Position numbers and translations under genes: made by a program. Of a DNA stretch of 64,000 nucleotides, positions 27,220-37,392 are shown in pieces. The notes beneath the pieces are model-generated. The model had not been told where the DNA came from. It worked only from the letters and a program-made list of their open reading frames with translations, and searched no databases. Each line of letters opens with the position of its first letter. Positions within the stretch are counted from its first letter, which is position 1. This DNA is from CAZYVA01 sp964650695 (GTDB taxonomy: Bacteria > Bacillota > Clostridia > Lachnospirales > Lachnospiraceae), in the NCBI GenBank assembly GCA_964650695.1, contig CAZYVA010000001.1, positions 21,786 through 85,785 of the forward strand, given 5' to 3'.

Positions 27220-27252
27220 CAAAAAACCTCCTATGTAATTATGAAAATCCTC

Positions 27253-27621
27253 TCAATTAGACTGGTAACCTCCCCACAGAAAAAGAAGCGGAATAACCAG
27301 CCCCAGGATCGATGAAGCGGAAAATCCGTCCGATACCGCTGTCATGACCATATTGATCAATGCCAAAACCAGGATGACGCATCCCCATATCAAAACATTC
27401 TGCCTGGATTTATACTGGAGCCCAACGACGCCTGCCACAATTTCCGCAACTGCGCCGATGATCCCCATGACCAGGCTGCCTGTTGCCACGCTTTCTGTCT
27501 GCGCCAAGCTGGCAAGCTTGTCGCCGACCGCGATCAAGGCAATATCACCGATCAACGAGATAACGCCGAAAATAATCAGCAAAACCGATATAACCTTTAA
27601 TAATGTACTACGTTTCTTCAT
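27253..27621 (-). CDS. Small four-helix integral membrane protein
   Basis: A 122-residue protein of unrecognised family with four hydrophobic segments (about 8-32, 45-68, 73-93 and 100-118) and a short basic N terminus. The start ATG 27621 is preceded by AAGGAGG. It lies between the MacB-type permease gene and the SH3 lipoprotein gene, and may belong to either unit. No enzymatic motif is present. Confidence 0.75.
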   Translation of the reverse strand: MKKRSTLLKVISVLLIIFGVISLIGDIALIAVGDKLASLAQTESVATGSLVMGIIGAVAEIVAGVVGLQYKSRQNVLIWGCVILVLALINMVMTAVSDGFSASSILGLVIPLLFLWGGYQSN

Positions 27622-27713
27622 GTTCTGAATCCTCCTTTCTTTCTGTCACATATATGAGTTACCCGGCAAATGGAATGAGACTACGGTTTGTCCCTCATCT
27701 CACATATTACATG

Positions 27714-28952
27714 TTACATCCAGCGCAGCGCATCAATGGGGTTCAGTTTTGCGGCTTTCCTCGCTGGATAAATGCCAAACACAATGCCAATGCCACAGGA
27801 AAAACCGGTGGCAATCGCCATTGCCCGAAAAGAAAGCTTCGCTTTCAGCCCATTCAAGCCTATCGCGGTAATCATGGACGTCAACCCCATTCCCAATAAA
27901 ATGCCAATCACACCCCCCAAACTTGTTATAATCGCGGACTCACATAAAAACTGGGCCACGATCGATCCCGTCCTGGCCCCCAGGGCTTTGCGGATACCAA
28001 TTTCCCTTGTCCGCTCCGTCACGGATACAAGCATAATATTCATGACCCCGATCCCTCCGACAACGAGGGAAATCCCTGCCACCAATGCTATGAACGCTGT
28101 GATCCCATCCATGATCGGCCCAAACAAATCGTCCAGTTCCATGTCTTTTTGCTGTACAAAAGGGTTCTCCCCCAAATCCTGGTGCCTCGCATCCAAGATC
28201 CGGATCGCCATTTTGGCAATCTGCTGAAGCTTGTCCGGATCTGCGGCTGTAATCGCCACCGATGAGAAACCATCAATGGGATCTCCAAAATCAGCCGCAA
28301 GCGAAAAAGGAAGTTCCAGGGAAATACTTTTATCCATATCCATATCCTGGGAAGATTCTTCCATCTCCATTTCTTCCGATGACGTCTCGCGGATCCCCAG
28401 GACCGACAATTCCTCAATGGTGTTTTCGATATTGACTTCGATCTCCATCCCGATGACGTCGGTGTTCCCAAAAAGGTACAGCGCTGTGATCTCATCAATG
28501 ACGCAAACCCGCCGGCGGCCTGTGATATCCTGTTCCGTAAAGTAGCTGCCGCTGACGACAGGGGAGGTATACTGCGCATCCGCGTAGCCGGCAGTGGCAT
28601 AAGTAATGGATGCCTTAAAATCCCCCTTGCCTGTTGTTACCATGCCCTCCGTAAGGGAAGTGGACGACATGGTTGTCACCAGCCCTTCCAGCGAGTTTTC
28701 CAGATAAAGGATGTCGTCATCCGTGATCACTTCGGTAGCTGTGACTTTGTCACTGTCCGTCTGGATAGTCACCGTATTGTTCTGCTGGCTGGAAGCATCC
28801 ACGACGTTCTCTTTCAGGCCGTCCCCAATAGATATAATCGTGACGACAGAGGCAATCCCTATGATAATGCCGAGCATAGTCAAAAAAGAGCGGCCTTTAT
28901 TTGTGCGGATATTCCCCAGCGACATTTTGACATACTCTAAAAACCTCTCCAT
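27714..28952 (-). CDS. MacB/FtsX-type ABC transporter permease
   Basis: Permease of 412 residues: an N-terminal TM (about 20-43), a large extracytoplasmic MacB_PCD domain of about 230 residues and three C-terminal TMs. The diagnostic coupling segment is VSVTERTREIGIRKALGARTG before the second TM. With the adaptor (28983) and ATPase (30641) upstream it forms a tripartite MacA/MacB-like exporter adapted to Gram-positives, for peptides, lipids or antibiotics. The substrate is unknown. An acidic insertion rich in Met/Glu/Asp (SEEMEMEESSQDMDMDK) in the external domain is unusual. Confidence 0.93.
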   Translation of the reverse strand: MERFLEYVKMSLGNIRTNKGRSFLTMLGIIIGIASVVTIISIGDGLKENVVDASSQQNNTVTIQTDSDKVTATEVITDDDILYLENSLEGLVTTMSSTSLTEGMVTTGKGDFKASITYATAGYADAQYTSPVVSGSYFTEQDITGRRRVCVIDEITALYLFGNTDVIGMEIEVNIENTIEELSVLGIRETSSEEMEMEESSQDMDMDKSISLELPFSLAADFGDPIDGFSSVAITAADPDKLQQIAKMAIRILDARHQDLGENPFVQQKDMELDDLFGPIMDGITAFIALVAGISLVVGGIGVMNIMLVSVTERTREIGIRKALGARTGSIVAQFLCESAIITSLGGVIGILLGMGLTSMITAIGLNGLKAKLSFRAMAIATGFSCGIGIVFGIYPARKAAKLNPIDALRWM

Positions 28953-28982
28953 TGCGCTCCCCCCTGTCTGCCGTAAACTGTA

Positions 28983-30644
28983 TTATTTCTTATCCGCCAG
29001 CTTCGGCTCCGCTTTCATTCCTTCTTTGATATCTACGCTCAGTTCATCGACAACATAATCTCCCTTTTCCAACCCGCTTTTCACTTCTACCTGCGAAACC
29101 GAGGATACCCCCAATTCCACCGGCTTTTTCTTCACGGTATCATTCTCGATGACAAATACAAAATTGCCGTCGGAGGATGCATTCACAGATTCCGTCGGGA
29201 TCACGGGCACCTGCTTTGCCTCGGCGGTCACCATCGAAATTTTGACGGTTGCGCCTATACAAATGTCTTCATCCGGATCGTTGACATGGATTTTCGCGTC
29301 AATGGTAGGCGTGCCTTCCTCATTTTCCACAGCGATCCTGTTTATACTGGTCAATTGTCCGGTATATGAAGAATCGCCCATTGTAATATCGACCGGTGTC
29401 CCGACCGTAAGGCTGGCATAATCGTCCGGGGAAACTTCAATCCCAACGCAAACCTCTGACGTGCTTGCGATGCTAAATAACGCGCCTCCCTGGGCGGCGG
29501 CATTGCTGTCTCCTACAGTAAGGGAAGCAACAACGCCATCCATATCCGCCCGGATCCCTTCCCGGCCTAACTTTAGCAATTCTTCGGAGGGTAACGCCGC
29601 AAGTTCTGCCAGGTTATCGCTAATGTCTAAATTTTCTAATTCGGAAGAGGTCATCCCCGTATCCGCCGATGTGTTTTTCGCGGCTTCTGAAGCCTCTTTC
29701 CACGCGTCATACGCATTCTTGTACTCTTCCTTCAACGCCGGATATCCGGCGTCATCTATAGTAGTCTTGCTGGTCAATTTCGCGTTTGCTGCTTCCAAAT
29801 CGGTTTTTGCCTGTGGAAGCAGGTTCTTTATCAAATCCTGGTACCGGTCCACCTCTTCAATCAATTTTTCTTCACTAGCACTTGCTGTTCCCGCGTTCTT
29901 CTTCGCCAGCGCCTCCTGATAGTCCTTTCCGGTCCCGTCATAGATAGCGGAGAGGGTTTCAATCTCTTTCTCGTAATCCTGGATTGTCTGCTCCAGGCCC
30001 GCAATCTTTTCCTGCAGCGCTGCGATCTGCGCCTGGTTCTTGGCGCTTGCGTAAGCCGCTTTGTTTTCCTTGTACTCCTGTTTGGCCTCGTTCATCTGCG
30101 CCTTCAGAGAAGCCGCTTTCTTCGCGAGCTTTTTCGCCTTTTTATCCAGGGCAGCCTGCGTCTTTTTTTCTTCCTTGACGGTTTTCGCGTTCTGCTCACG
30201 GCTGGCTTTCGAGGAATTGTAAGCGGACTGTAACGTAAGCTGCGCTTCCTTGTTGTCCTCTTCTAAAGTGGACGTGTCAAAGCGGATCAACAAATCCCCG
30301 CTTTTTACCAGTTGGCCCACCTGGGCATAACAATTCAATATATTGGCATTCACCGGCGAGTAGTATGTTTTTATTTTTTCACTTTCGATCGTCCCGCTGG
30401 AATTGTACACCGTCTTTACATCGCCGTCCGTTACCTTTACAACATTTAATTTTGTGATGTCTTCCTTGTCTTTCTTTTTTCCTGTCATCGAAAAAAGGAC
30501 CGCGATGATGACAATCACGCCGACCACCGGCCATATGGCCCATGGCGGGATTCTCTTTTTTGGTTTTACCGGCATTTCCTCATCATCCAAATCATTTTCC
30601 GAAAGGATGTCCACGTCAAAATCTTTCTCCTGATCCTTTTTCAT
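28983..30644 (-). CDS. HlyD/MacA-family efflux adaptor
   Basis: A 553-residue membrane-fusion-type protein: acidic cytoplasmic N terminus, TM at about 35-53, then a lipoyl half ([22 protein letters not shown]), a long Lys/Ala/Glu coiled coil (about 130-300), the second lipoyl half ([16 protein letters not shown]) and a beta-barrel. Its stop codon is 30 bases from the permease start and its ATG overlaps the ATPase stop by 4 bases. In a Gram-positive it would span the wall rather than an outer membrane. The coiled coil is longer than in many homologues. Confidence 0.92.
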   Translation of the reverse strand: MKKDQEKDFDVDILSENDLDDEEMPVKPKKRIPPWAIWPVVGVIVIIAVLFSMTGKKKDKEDITKLNVVKVTDGDVKTVYNSSGTIESEKIKTYYSPVNANILNCYAQVGQLVKSGDLLIRFDTSTLEEDNKEAQLTLQSAYNSSKASREQNAKTVKEEKKTQAALDKKAKKLAKKAASLKAQMNEAKQEYKENKAAYASAKNQAQIAALQEKIAGLEQTIQDYEKEIETLSAIYDGTGKDYQEALAKKNAGTASASEEKLIEEVDRYQDLIKNLLPQAKTDLEAANAKLTSKTTIDDAGYPALKEEYKNAYDAWKEASEAAKNTSADTGMTSSELENLDISDNLAELAALPSEELLKLGREGIRADMDGVVASLTVGDSNAAAQGGALFSIASTSEVCVGIEVSPDDYASLTVGTPVDITMGDSSYTGQLTSINRIAVENEEGTPTIDAKIHVNDPDEDICIGATVKISMVTAEAKQVPVIPTESVNASSDGNFVFVIENDTVKKKPVELGVSSVSQVEVKSGLEKGDYVVDELSVDIKEGMKAEPKLADKK

Positions 30645-31345
30645 GATTCTGCCCTCTCTTCCGTATTGATGAAATCCGCTTCGATCCTTCCGTCAATAAT
30701 CCGGATCACCCGATGCACCTGTTTTGCGATATCATCATCATGGGTAATAATGATCACCGTCCGTCCGCTTTTATGTAATTCCTTCAAAATATCCATGATT
30801 TCCTGCGTGGATTTTGTGTCAAGGTTCCCGGTCGGCTCGTCCGCCAGGATGATGGGCGGCCTTGCGGCCACCGCCCGCGCGACCGCCACCCTTTGCTGCT
30901 GCCCGCCGGACAATTCGTTCGGGCGGTGATGCATCCTGCTTTCCAGCCCTACCCGCCTTAACGCGCTGACCGCAAGCCTGCGGCGCTTCTGTCTCCCGAC
31001 GCCGCGGTAAATCAAGGGCAGCTCCACATTTCCGATCGCATCCAGGTTGGCGATCAAGTTGAAACTCTGGAAAATAAACCCGATCTTCAAATTCCGTATA
31101 TCCGAAAGCTGATTATCCGACAGCCCTGACACATCCCTGCCATCCAGGAAATATTTCCCTGACGTCGGCACGTCCAAACACCCGAGCATATTCATTAAAG
31201 TAGATTTCCCGGATCCGGAATGCCCTATGATGCCGACCAGATCCCCCTTTTCGATGTCCAAGCTGACACCGTCCAGTGCGTGTACTTCATTGACGCCGGG
31301 ATTGTATATTTTTTTTATCTTTTCAATATGGATCACACTCGCCAT
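30641..31345 (-). CDS. ABC transporter ATP-binding protein (MacB/LolD type)
   Basis: ATPase subunit of 234 residues. Walker [11 protein letters not shown]-loop [11 protein letters not shown], signature [14 protein letters not shown], Walker [13 protein letters not shown] and H-loop ITHDDDIA are all intact. ATG 31345 (MASVIHIEK) is the natural start; upstream in-frame codons to 31477 have no homology to the family and no ribosome site. First gene of the exporter operon. A LuxR-type regulator gene ends 255 bases upstream, making local regulation plausible. Confidence 0.94.
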   Translation of the reverse strand: MASVIHIEKIKKIYNPGVNEVHALDGVSLDIEKGDLVGIIGHSGSGKSTLMNMLGCLDVPTSGKYFLDGRDVSGLSDNQLSDIRNLKIGFIFQSFNLIANLDAIGNVELPLIYRGVGRQKRRRLAVSALRRVGLESRMHHRPNELSGGQQQRVAVARAVAARPPIILADEPTGNLDTKSTQEIMDILKELHKSGRTVIIITHDDDIAKQVHRVIRIIDGRIEADFINTEERAES

Positions 31346-31600
31346 CTTGTCCTCGTCCAAAACTGCAGGGAAATCCCTGCGCAACCGGATGCCAAAGCCA
31401 AAAATCCCTGGCGCACGGAATATCCCTGATCTCAATTTCCCGCTTCCGCAAAAAAAGCTACCTTCATGAAAATACAATTAAAAATAACATATTCCAATAA
31501 GGAAATACAACAGCAATGTGGGGGGACTTCGTGGAAAAAATATCACATCCTGGCGATATCCGGCCGCAGCTTAAGGCCAGCCTGTATCACCCGCCACGGT

Positions 31601-34105
31601 TCACTCATCCAAAAGGCGGAGCTTTCTGATCTCCAAAACGGCTTCCGTCATTGTAGAAACATCCAGTTTTCCGTAAATCGCTTCAATATGGGAACGGACG
31701 GTTGAAAACTTGATGCCCAGCTTCTCCGCTATTTTCCGGTAACTGTATCCTTCGCACATCAGTCCGGCAACCTTTTTCTGTCTTTCGGTAAGCATAGGTA
31801 TCCCCCGCGGTTCCCTGTATCCGGAACGCATACGTTCCTCTTTCTTTTGCTCTATGCATTTAAAGTAAACCTTTTTCACAAACGTCTCTGACAAGCTGCC
31901 CTGGTAATCCCCACGGATGACCCAGTTTTTCAAACGGCATAAAAGAGGTTCCAACCAGATCCCCTCATTGACAAATACCTGCTCCAATTCAAGCTCCTGC
32001 GCCATTCCCACTGCATTTTCCAGACAAACGGTCGATTTTTTACGGTCTTTTTCCTTTTCAAACGTAACCGCCCTCAAAATCTCCAGTTCGATCACATCAA
32101 TGGTTCTCCTCATCTCCTTGCATAAGGCAAGGAGCTTTTCCAGCAGGACCAGGGCTTTATCAAATTCTCCCGCAACCATATACGCCCTTGCGCAAGTCAT
32201 AGATGGATACAGGTTCCAAAACGTCGGCTTCTCAGAAATGGGTACGGCGTTTTTTCCCAGCCAGTCTTCGGCCGCTTTCCGATCCTGGAGATACAATTGG
32301 TTTTTTATCGTGACGGCGTGGAAATTTGCTGAAAGATAAAACGCTTTTTCATCCGCGATCATTTTACGTGCCGCATTTTGTATTTTTTTTGCCTCTTCAT
32401 AATCCTGCATAGCCCGATAGACTTCCATCAGTATCATAAAGACACAAAACCTGGATTCCGGTGCAAAACCCTGTTCCATTTTGGAAAATGCTGTGAGCGC
32501 GGCCACTTTGGCCTTTTGAAGTTCCCCTTTTTCATAGTACAGCCCCGCCCGGGTGCATTCCACCAACATCTCACGCTCTTCCCCCAAAAAACTTCCGAAA
32601 TAAGCATCCAGCATATCTGCAGCAGCATCCACATCCCCGGCAAAGAATTCGGAAAAGTCACGGAAAGAGCGGTGGTAGAACGGAAAATAAAGGGTTGCCG
32701 TCCCCCGGACTCCCTGAAACTCTACTGTGGGCGGTTTTTTCATGGCCATCTCCACAATATCCTGCACTGAAAACCGGAAATCCATCAAATATAAGAAAAA
32801 AACATTATGCGCCAGCTTCGGGGTGCGCTGCGTAATCCTTTCGTAATTCCCGTAATACTGATCCGCATAGTACCGGAAATCCTGCAGCCTTCCATCATTC
32901 CTGGCAGTGAACGCCATCATATAATACAGGTGCGGGAATTGCCTGGCCGCCTCTTCGTCCAATACATTGCGTACCACATACATGACCTGCTCAGAATCGA
33001 AGGCCGCCCGGTCTACCGTCTCGAGCATGTCAAAGCAACTGGCAATTTCCTTGTAATCCTTTATGGCCGCAAACCGCTCTGTGGCCTGGCAAAAATGGTT
33101 CTGGCCCTGATGCCATTTTCCAGCCCGGCGCATCTGACGCACGCGGAATTCTTCCGGCATGGCAGAAAACCTTTTCCGTAAAAATCTTTGGAACAGCTTA
33201 TGAAACCGATAAGAGCCATCCTCCCGCCTGCACAAAAACGCGCCTTCCCTCTCTAGGCTGCCCAATATTTGCTCCGGCTCCTTCTCGCCGGTAAGCGCCC
33301 GGCATAATGGCTCCGTCAAGGTTTCCTCCATGCAGACCTGGAGCATGAACTTTCTTAATTTCCTATCCCATCTCTCCCACACAAAGCTTTCCAAAAAATC
33401 ATCCAGCATGCTATCGGTGATCCTGCTGTTCAAACCCTTATTTTTGGAAAGGAACACCGCATTAACCCCGATCGGCCATCCTTCCGTCGAAGACATGACA
33501 ACATCCGCCTGCTCCGGTGTGAGATCTTCTCCCCTTACTCTGTAAAATTCTTGTATTTCTGTTTTATTAAACAGAAGCTGCTCCTGTGAAAGGAACCGGA
33601 ACTTATGCTTCAAAAGCAGCCCCCTGTACATTTTAGGCAGGAAAGTCCTGCTCAATATACAGATCCGGATGCCTTTCGGCAAATACAGCAGAAAATCCAA
33701 GACAGCCTTTTGTGCCTGGGTATCCGTAATAGAATGAAAATCATCAATGGCAAGACTTCCGCCGCAATCTTTTGGCATCGCAAGAACAGACCGGATCAGG
33801 AATTCCTCCGGGGCTTTATGAAAATCCGGATGATTCACAAAAGCGGATATCTCTCTTGCCTTTTCCATACATAGCCCACATGGGATTTCCCGCAGCTTCC
33901 GGCACACGCCCTCTACAGTATTATCGCGCTCATCCAGCAAAACCATAGCCCCCGGCTCCGGAAAGCTTTCCAGCCACTGCTTTGCAAAAATGGATTTCCC
34001 AAAACCGGCAGGGGCGGATACAAAAAGGATCCGCGGCTCCGGCGGCTGACCGGCAAAATCAAGCAAACGCTCCCGCCGGAGATCGTCTTGAAATATCGTC
34101 ATCAT
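31601..34105 (-). CDS. MalT-like LuxR-family transcriptional regulator (STAND ATPase)
   Basis: An 834-residue regulator of MalT architecture. The N-terminal STAND NTPase has Walker A APAGFGKSIFAKQW near residue 32 and a Walker B-like SLAIDDFHSI. A winged-helix and TPR-like sensor region runs through the middle. The C terminus is a LuxR helix-turn-helix (MLTERQKKVAGLMCEGYSYR, then IAEKLGIKFSTVRSHIEAIY). Such proteins are activated by ligand plus ATP and then oligomerise on promoters. The position upstream of the ABC exporter suggests control of it; TetR lies just upstream. The ligand is unknown. Confidence 0.9.
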   Translation of the reverse strand: MMTIFQDDLRRERLLDFAGQPPEPRILFVSAPAGFGKSIFAKQWLESFPEPGAMVLLDERDNTVEGVCRKLREIPCGLCMEKAREISAFVNHPDFHKAPEEFLIRSVLAMPKDCGGSLAIDDFHSITDTQAQKAVLDFLLYLPKGIRICILSRTFLPKMYRGLLLKHKFRFLSQEQLLFNKTEIQEFYRVRGEDLTPEQADVVMSSTEGWPIGVNAVFLSKNKGLNSRITDSMLDDFLESFVWERWDRKLRKFMLQVCMEETLTEPLCRALTGEKEPEQILGSLEREGAFLCRREDGSYRFHKLFQRFLRKRFSAMPEEFRVRQMRRAGKWHQGQNHFCQATERFAAIKDYKEIASCFDMLETVDRAAFDSEQVMYVVRNVLDEEAARQFPHLYYMMAFTARNDGRLQDFRYYADQYYGNYERITQRTPKLAHNVFFLYLMDFRFSVQDIVEMAMKKPPTVEFQGVRGTATLYFPFYHRSFRDFSEFFAGDVDAAADMLDAYFGSFLGEEREMLVECTRAGLYYEKGELQKAKVAALTAFSKMEQGFAPESRFCVFMILMEVYRAMQDYEEAKKIQNAARKMIADEKAFYLSANFHAVTIKNQLYLQDRKAAEDWLGKNAVPISEKPTFWNLYPSMTCARAYMVAGEFDKALVLLEKLLALCKEMRRTIDVIELEILRAVTFEKEKDRKKSTVCLENAVGMAQELELEQVFVNEGIWLEPLLCRLKNWVIRGDYQGSLSETFVKKVYFKCIEQKKEERMRSGYREPRGIPMLTERQKKVAGLMCEGYSYRKIAEKLGIKFSTVRSHIEAIYGKLDVSTMTEAVLEIRKLRLLDE

Positions 34106-34234
34106 ACAAATTACCCTTTCTCATTCCTGTAAAAAACAGATCGCCCATCTCTGTTTCGCCCCCTCTGTTTCTGCCTTTAATTAGTGAATACTTACTTACC
34201 ATTCTTCCAAAAAAAAGAATATCCCCCCTCGATT

Positions 34235-34834
34235 TCAAAGCCCCATGATTCCGCTGATCCCCTTAAACATAAGGTTCCAGATCAAATTCCGGCTTTCTTT
34301 ATCATCCGGCAAATCTTTCGAAATGATCCGTTTGGCAAACAAGCCTGTTGTATCCAATATGTATGTCCATAGAAAATGGCCGGTCACCTCGTTGAATGCC
34401 TGATATTTTTCATTCATAACGTTTACAAAAGATATAAAACTTTTAAAATATGAATGCGTGTCTTCATCGTTTGCCAAAATAAACTGGAGATACGGTGAAT
34501 CCCTGTAGGAAAAGTAAAAGACTGTGCGGTAATCCTCTTCTACAAGCAAATCAAAATACGCAAACCATAATAGACGGATGAACTCCACCTCCGATAAGTC
34601 CTGTCCTGTCAATGCATACAAAGTGGAGTCCATCCGCGCAGCAATCTTTTTATGCATGACTTCATAACAGCTATACAGCAGTTGATCTTTGGTCGAAAAA
34701 TATTTATAAATCAATGCCTCAGATATCCCTATACAATCAGCGACTTTTTTCGTTGTAAAAAAAGAAAGGCCATGCTTATTCACCATTTTCATTGTGACAT
34801 CCAAAATCTCTGCTTTTCTGTTTGTTCTTTCCAA
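34235..34834 (-). CDS. TetR-family transcriptional regulator
   Basis: A 199-residue regulator with an N-terminal helix-turn-helix (FTTKKVADCIGISEALIYKY, residues about 24-43) and a divergent ligand-binding domain. It lies 129 bases before the LuxR-type gene on the same strand. Together with the exporter operon it fits a drug-responsive cassette, but the ligand and operators are not identified. The transition from exporter region to flagellar genes occurs on its upstream side. Confidence 0.88.
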   Translation of the reverse strand: MERTNRKAEILDVTMKMVNKHGLSFFTTKKVADCIGISEALIYKYFSTKDQLLYSCYEVMHKKIAARMDSTLYALTGQDLSEVEFIRLLWFAYFDLLVEEDYRTVFYFSYRDSPYLQFILANDEDTHSYFKSFISFVNVMNEKYQAFNEVTGHFLWTYILDTTGLFAKRIISKDLPDDKESRNLIWNLMFKGISGIMGL

Positions 34835-34855
34835 GGGGCCTCCACCTTCTTCTTT

Positions 34856-34954
34856 TCAAAAAATGCTTAGGACTTCCTTTAAGAACCATTCCAACATATC
34901 CTTATAGAGCAATAGGGTTCCTTGAGCCTTCATCCCGTCTCTTTCATTGATCAT
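34856..34954 (-). CDS. Possible 32-residue protein coupled to csrA
   Basis: A short frame starts at ATG 34954, one base after the csrA stop codon, with AAGGA just upstream, and ends at TGA 34856. It reads MINERDGMKAQGTLLLY followed by an amphipathic, Leu-rich end (KDMLEWFLKEVLSIF). The tight spacing supports translation, but a protein this short cannot be confirmed from sequence alone. Confidence 0.35.
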   Translation of the reverse strand: MINERDGMKAQGTLLLYKDMLEWFLKEVLSIF

Positions 34955-34955
34955 C

Positions 34956-35213
34956 CTATTCCTTTTGCTTTCCTGCCTGCTGCCGCCCCACGTCCAGCAA
35001 GCCTTTGACCATCTTCCCGTTTTTCCTGCTGGCCGACGCGGCCGCCTCCCGGTTTGCCTTTCCTGCCTCAATCAGCTCCTCCCGCAGTATCCGGACATCC
35101 TTCGGCGCTTCAATGGCAAGTCTTACGCCGTCGCTGCTGCTTTCGGCCACCGTAATGCGGATATCCCCGTTCACAACCAGGGATTCTCCGGTCTTCCTCC
35201 TCAGAATCAGCAT
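34956..35213 (-). CDS. csrA: Carbon storage/translational regulator CsrA
   Basis: RNA-binding repressor that in Firmicutes blocks flagellin mRNA translation and is sequestered by FliW. The 85-residue protein starts MLILRRKTGESLVVNGDI, the hallmark CsrA N terminus, with RLAIEAPKDVRILREEL completing the RNA-binding surface. The Lys/Ala-rich C-terminal tail is about ten residues longer than average. ATG 35213 lies 2 bases after the fliW stop and the ribosome site AGGAGG is inside the fliW end, so the partners are translated in step. Confidence 0.96.
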   Translation of the reverse strand: MLILRRKTGESLVVNGDIRITVAESSSDGVRLAIEAPKDVRILREELIEAGKANREAAASASRKNGKMVKGLLDVGRQQAGKQKE

Positions 35214-35215
35214 AC

Positions 35216-35626
35216 CTATGCCTCCTCCTTCTGAAACTCCCTCAACCTGTGGCGAAATCCATATTCCTGGGATTCCAGGATCACCTGCCTGGCATTTTTT
35301 GTAACACAGTTCACCACGATCGGGCATTTCAGGTTAACCGTGGATTCCTCCGGCGGCTTTTTCACGACGCAAAAGACATAATACGATAAATCGTCTTCAT
35401 TGTCCGTTCCAAGGCGTTCGTAATCCTCTTTGGCAAGGACAGGATGGTAATCCTCTTTCAGCATAAACGGATCCATGATAATGAATGATAGATTCTCATC
35501 GTCTACGCTCTGCAAAAGCAGGATCGCATCACAGTCACGGTCCATCATGATCGGGACAAACCTCTTTGAATCCTCGAAACCGAACACACCATCGTCAAAC
35601 TCAATGTATGCCTTTTCTTTATCCAT
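35216..35626 (-). CDS. fliW: Flagellar assembly factor FliW
   Basis: A 136-residue protein that binds CsrA and flagellin competitively, so that free flagellin levels feed back on flagellin translation. The family motif FDDGVFGFEDSKRFVPI and the later SFIIMDPFMLKEDY, VNLKCPIVVN and RQVILESQEYGFRH are conserved. It sits at the end of the flgM-flgN-flgK-flgL-DUF6470 string and just before csrA, the standard Firmicutes order. Confidence 0.96.
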   Translation of the reverse strand: MDKEKAYIEFDDGVFGFEDSKRFVPIMMDRDCDAILLLQSVDDENLSFIIMDPFMLKEDYHPVLAKEDYERLGTDNEDDLSYYVFCVVKKPPEESTVNLKCPIVVNCVTKNARQVILESQEYGFRHRLREFQKEEA

Positions 35627-35682
35627 AAATCTGCCTCCCGGCAGGGGAACTGTACATCGTTTCCAGCCCCCTGATGCTATGA

Positions 35683-36300
35683 TTATGCCTGAACATCGAC
35701 CTGTTCACCTGTAAAACGGGCTGACGCGCTCGGCGGCACATAGATCGGGTCGCCGATATACTTGATCTCGATCCCCGGATACTGGGAAATATCCAACTGA
35801 ATATCCCCAGGTATGAATTTTATGTCGCCTTTTTCGATCTTCGCGTCGAAATTCAATTTATCCATCTCATACTCAATGGAGAACTCCGGCGCTTCCCACT
35901 CGATATCAGGCCCGGTCGTCGGTGTGAACGCCATCTGCGCATTCCCAATCCCGGTTGCCGTGCGCTGCGCAAAGATCTCGTTCAAAGTCTCGCTCCCCGC
36001 CCCGATCTTTGCTTTCAGCAGTATCTGCCCTTCACTGGCGTAATTCGCCGTTGCCTGGTATGCAGCGCTCCTCCCCTTCTGCGCATTGGTCTCGATCTGC
36101 CTCGCCGGCGTCGGCGACACAGAATTCCGCGCCTCATACGTGTCCATATGAAGCTTGATCGGATGGCTTCGGATCGTCATGCCGCCTTTGTCCCTGCTGA
36201 TTTCCAGCTCAGCAGTCCCGCTTTGATACTCCAAAGAGGCATTTTGAATCTTTAACTCATATTTGATTGGTACGGTTGTAATCTGTAATAGCTGTTCCAT
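35683..36300 (-). CDS. DUF6470 family protein (YviE-like)
   Basis: A 205-residue protein conserved between flgL and fliW in Bacillus (YviE) and Clostridia; molecular role unknown. The N terminus MEQLLQITTVPIKYELKIQN and the region with ARNSVSPTP and IGDPIYVPPSASARF are typical. No signal peptide or membrane segment. The conserved position implies a part in filament assembly or FliW-CsrA control, but this is inference. Confidence 0.85.
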   Translation of the reverse strand: MEQLLQITTVPIKYELKIQNASLEYQSGTAELEISRDKGGMTIRSHPIKLHMDTYEARNSVSPTPARQIETNAQKGRSAAYQATANYASEGQILLKAKIGAGSETLNEIFAQRTATGIGNAQMAFTPTTGPDIEWEAPEFSIEYEMDKLNFDAKIEKGDIKFIPGDIQLDISQYPGIEIKYIGDPIYVPPSASARFTGEQVDVQA

Positions 36301-36379
36301 GTCATCCTCTCCTTTTCCTCTTCAAAACAACAATACCGTCTATCCAAATGCATATAGACTATGTATATACATTTAACCC

Positions 36380-37372
36380 TTAATCCATGTAGTCTAAAAG
36401 CGACTGGCCCAGGATGCTTGTTCCAATCTTGAGGGACGCGTTGTAAACGTACTGCTGCCACATATATCCTGTAATGGCCTCAGACGTTTCAATGCCGACC
36501 GTATCATCGTACTGCTCCTGGATATTGATCTGTTCGTTCTCCAGCTTGTCGCTTGTCGTCTCTAAAAGCTGCTCCTTGCTGCCTATTTTCGCGAAAACGT
36601 TTTCCAGGTCTTTTAAGCCGTTATCAAATTTTTCCCAGAGTTTCCCATATGCTTCGCTGTCGAATTCATCCGCCTCCAGAAGTTCCGCCATCTTTCCCGC
36701 AAGCACGACCAGGTTGTTGCTTTCGCCATCATCATCCACGCCATAGCCCACAACCGCGATCCCCGGAAGCGCCGTGTCGAAAGCGCTGGAGGAAACGACG
36801 TTCCCCTCATCATCAAACTCCAGCCCAAATCCAATATCGACATAGGAATGCTCATTCGCCAGTTTTGTCATGACCTCTGTGTCATTGACATCCTGCCCCT
36901 GGTAAAGCAGCGTCAGCCCGTCGTCCGACAGCGAAAACGGGACGTTTGACCCGTCCGCGCCCGCAAGCAGGAAAGCGTCCCCGTAGGTTGTATTCAAAAT
37001 ATTGACCATGCTCTTCTGCATCTCCCGGATAGACGTTGCATAAGCGCTTCTGCCGCCCTCTCCGGTCGGGTCGTTCATTGCGGCTACAGAATAATCCTTG
37101 TCAATGGTCTGCACGATCGAATTGATCTCAAGTACCACGTCCTCCTGGCTCTCGATCCATTTCTGGCTGCTGCTGACCGTACTGATATAATCCTCATTCC
37201 TCGCGTACCTGCGGTCAAGGACCGCGCCTTTTGCCGCCGCGGAGGGATCTTCATAAGACAAGTCAAATCTCCTTCCCGTCTCCACCTGCTTCCTGGACGC
37301 TTCCAGGCCCCCAAGGGAGTTTGTCAAATTGTTTTGATAATTCCGCATAATCATATTTGTCGTGATGCGCAT
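36380..37372 (-). CDS. flgL: Flagellar hook-associated protein 3 (FlgL)
   Basis: Junction protein between hook and filament, exported by the flagellar type III system. The 330-residue protein has a flagellin-like N terminus (MRITTNMIMRNYQNNLTNSL) and C-terminal coiled-coil (ASLKIGTSILGQSLLDYM). Internal acidic variable regions are moderate. It follows flgK by 20 bases. Coiled-coil ends and gene order make the call secure. Confidence 0.95.
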   Translation of the reverse strand: MRITTNMIMRNYQNNLTNSLGGLEASRKQVETGRRFDLSYEDPSAAAKGAVLDRRYARNEDYISTVSSSQKWIESQEDVVLEINSIVQTIDKDYSVAAMNDPTGEGGRSAYATSIREMQKSMVNILNTTYGDAFLLAGADGSNVPFSLSDDGLTLLYQGQDVNDTEVMTKLANEHSYVDIGFGLEFDDEGNVVSSSAFDTALPGIAVVGYGVDDDGESNNLVVLAGKMAELLEADEFDSEAYGKLWEKFDNGLKDLENVFAKIGSKEQLLETTSDKLENEQINIQEQYDDTVGIETSEAITGYMWQQYVYNASLKIGTSILGQSLLDYMD

Positions 37373-37392
37373 AAATTCCCACCCGCTTTCTG

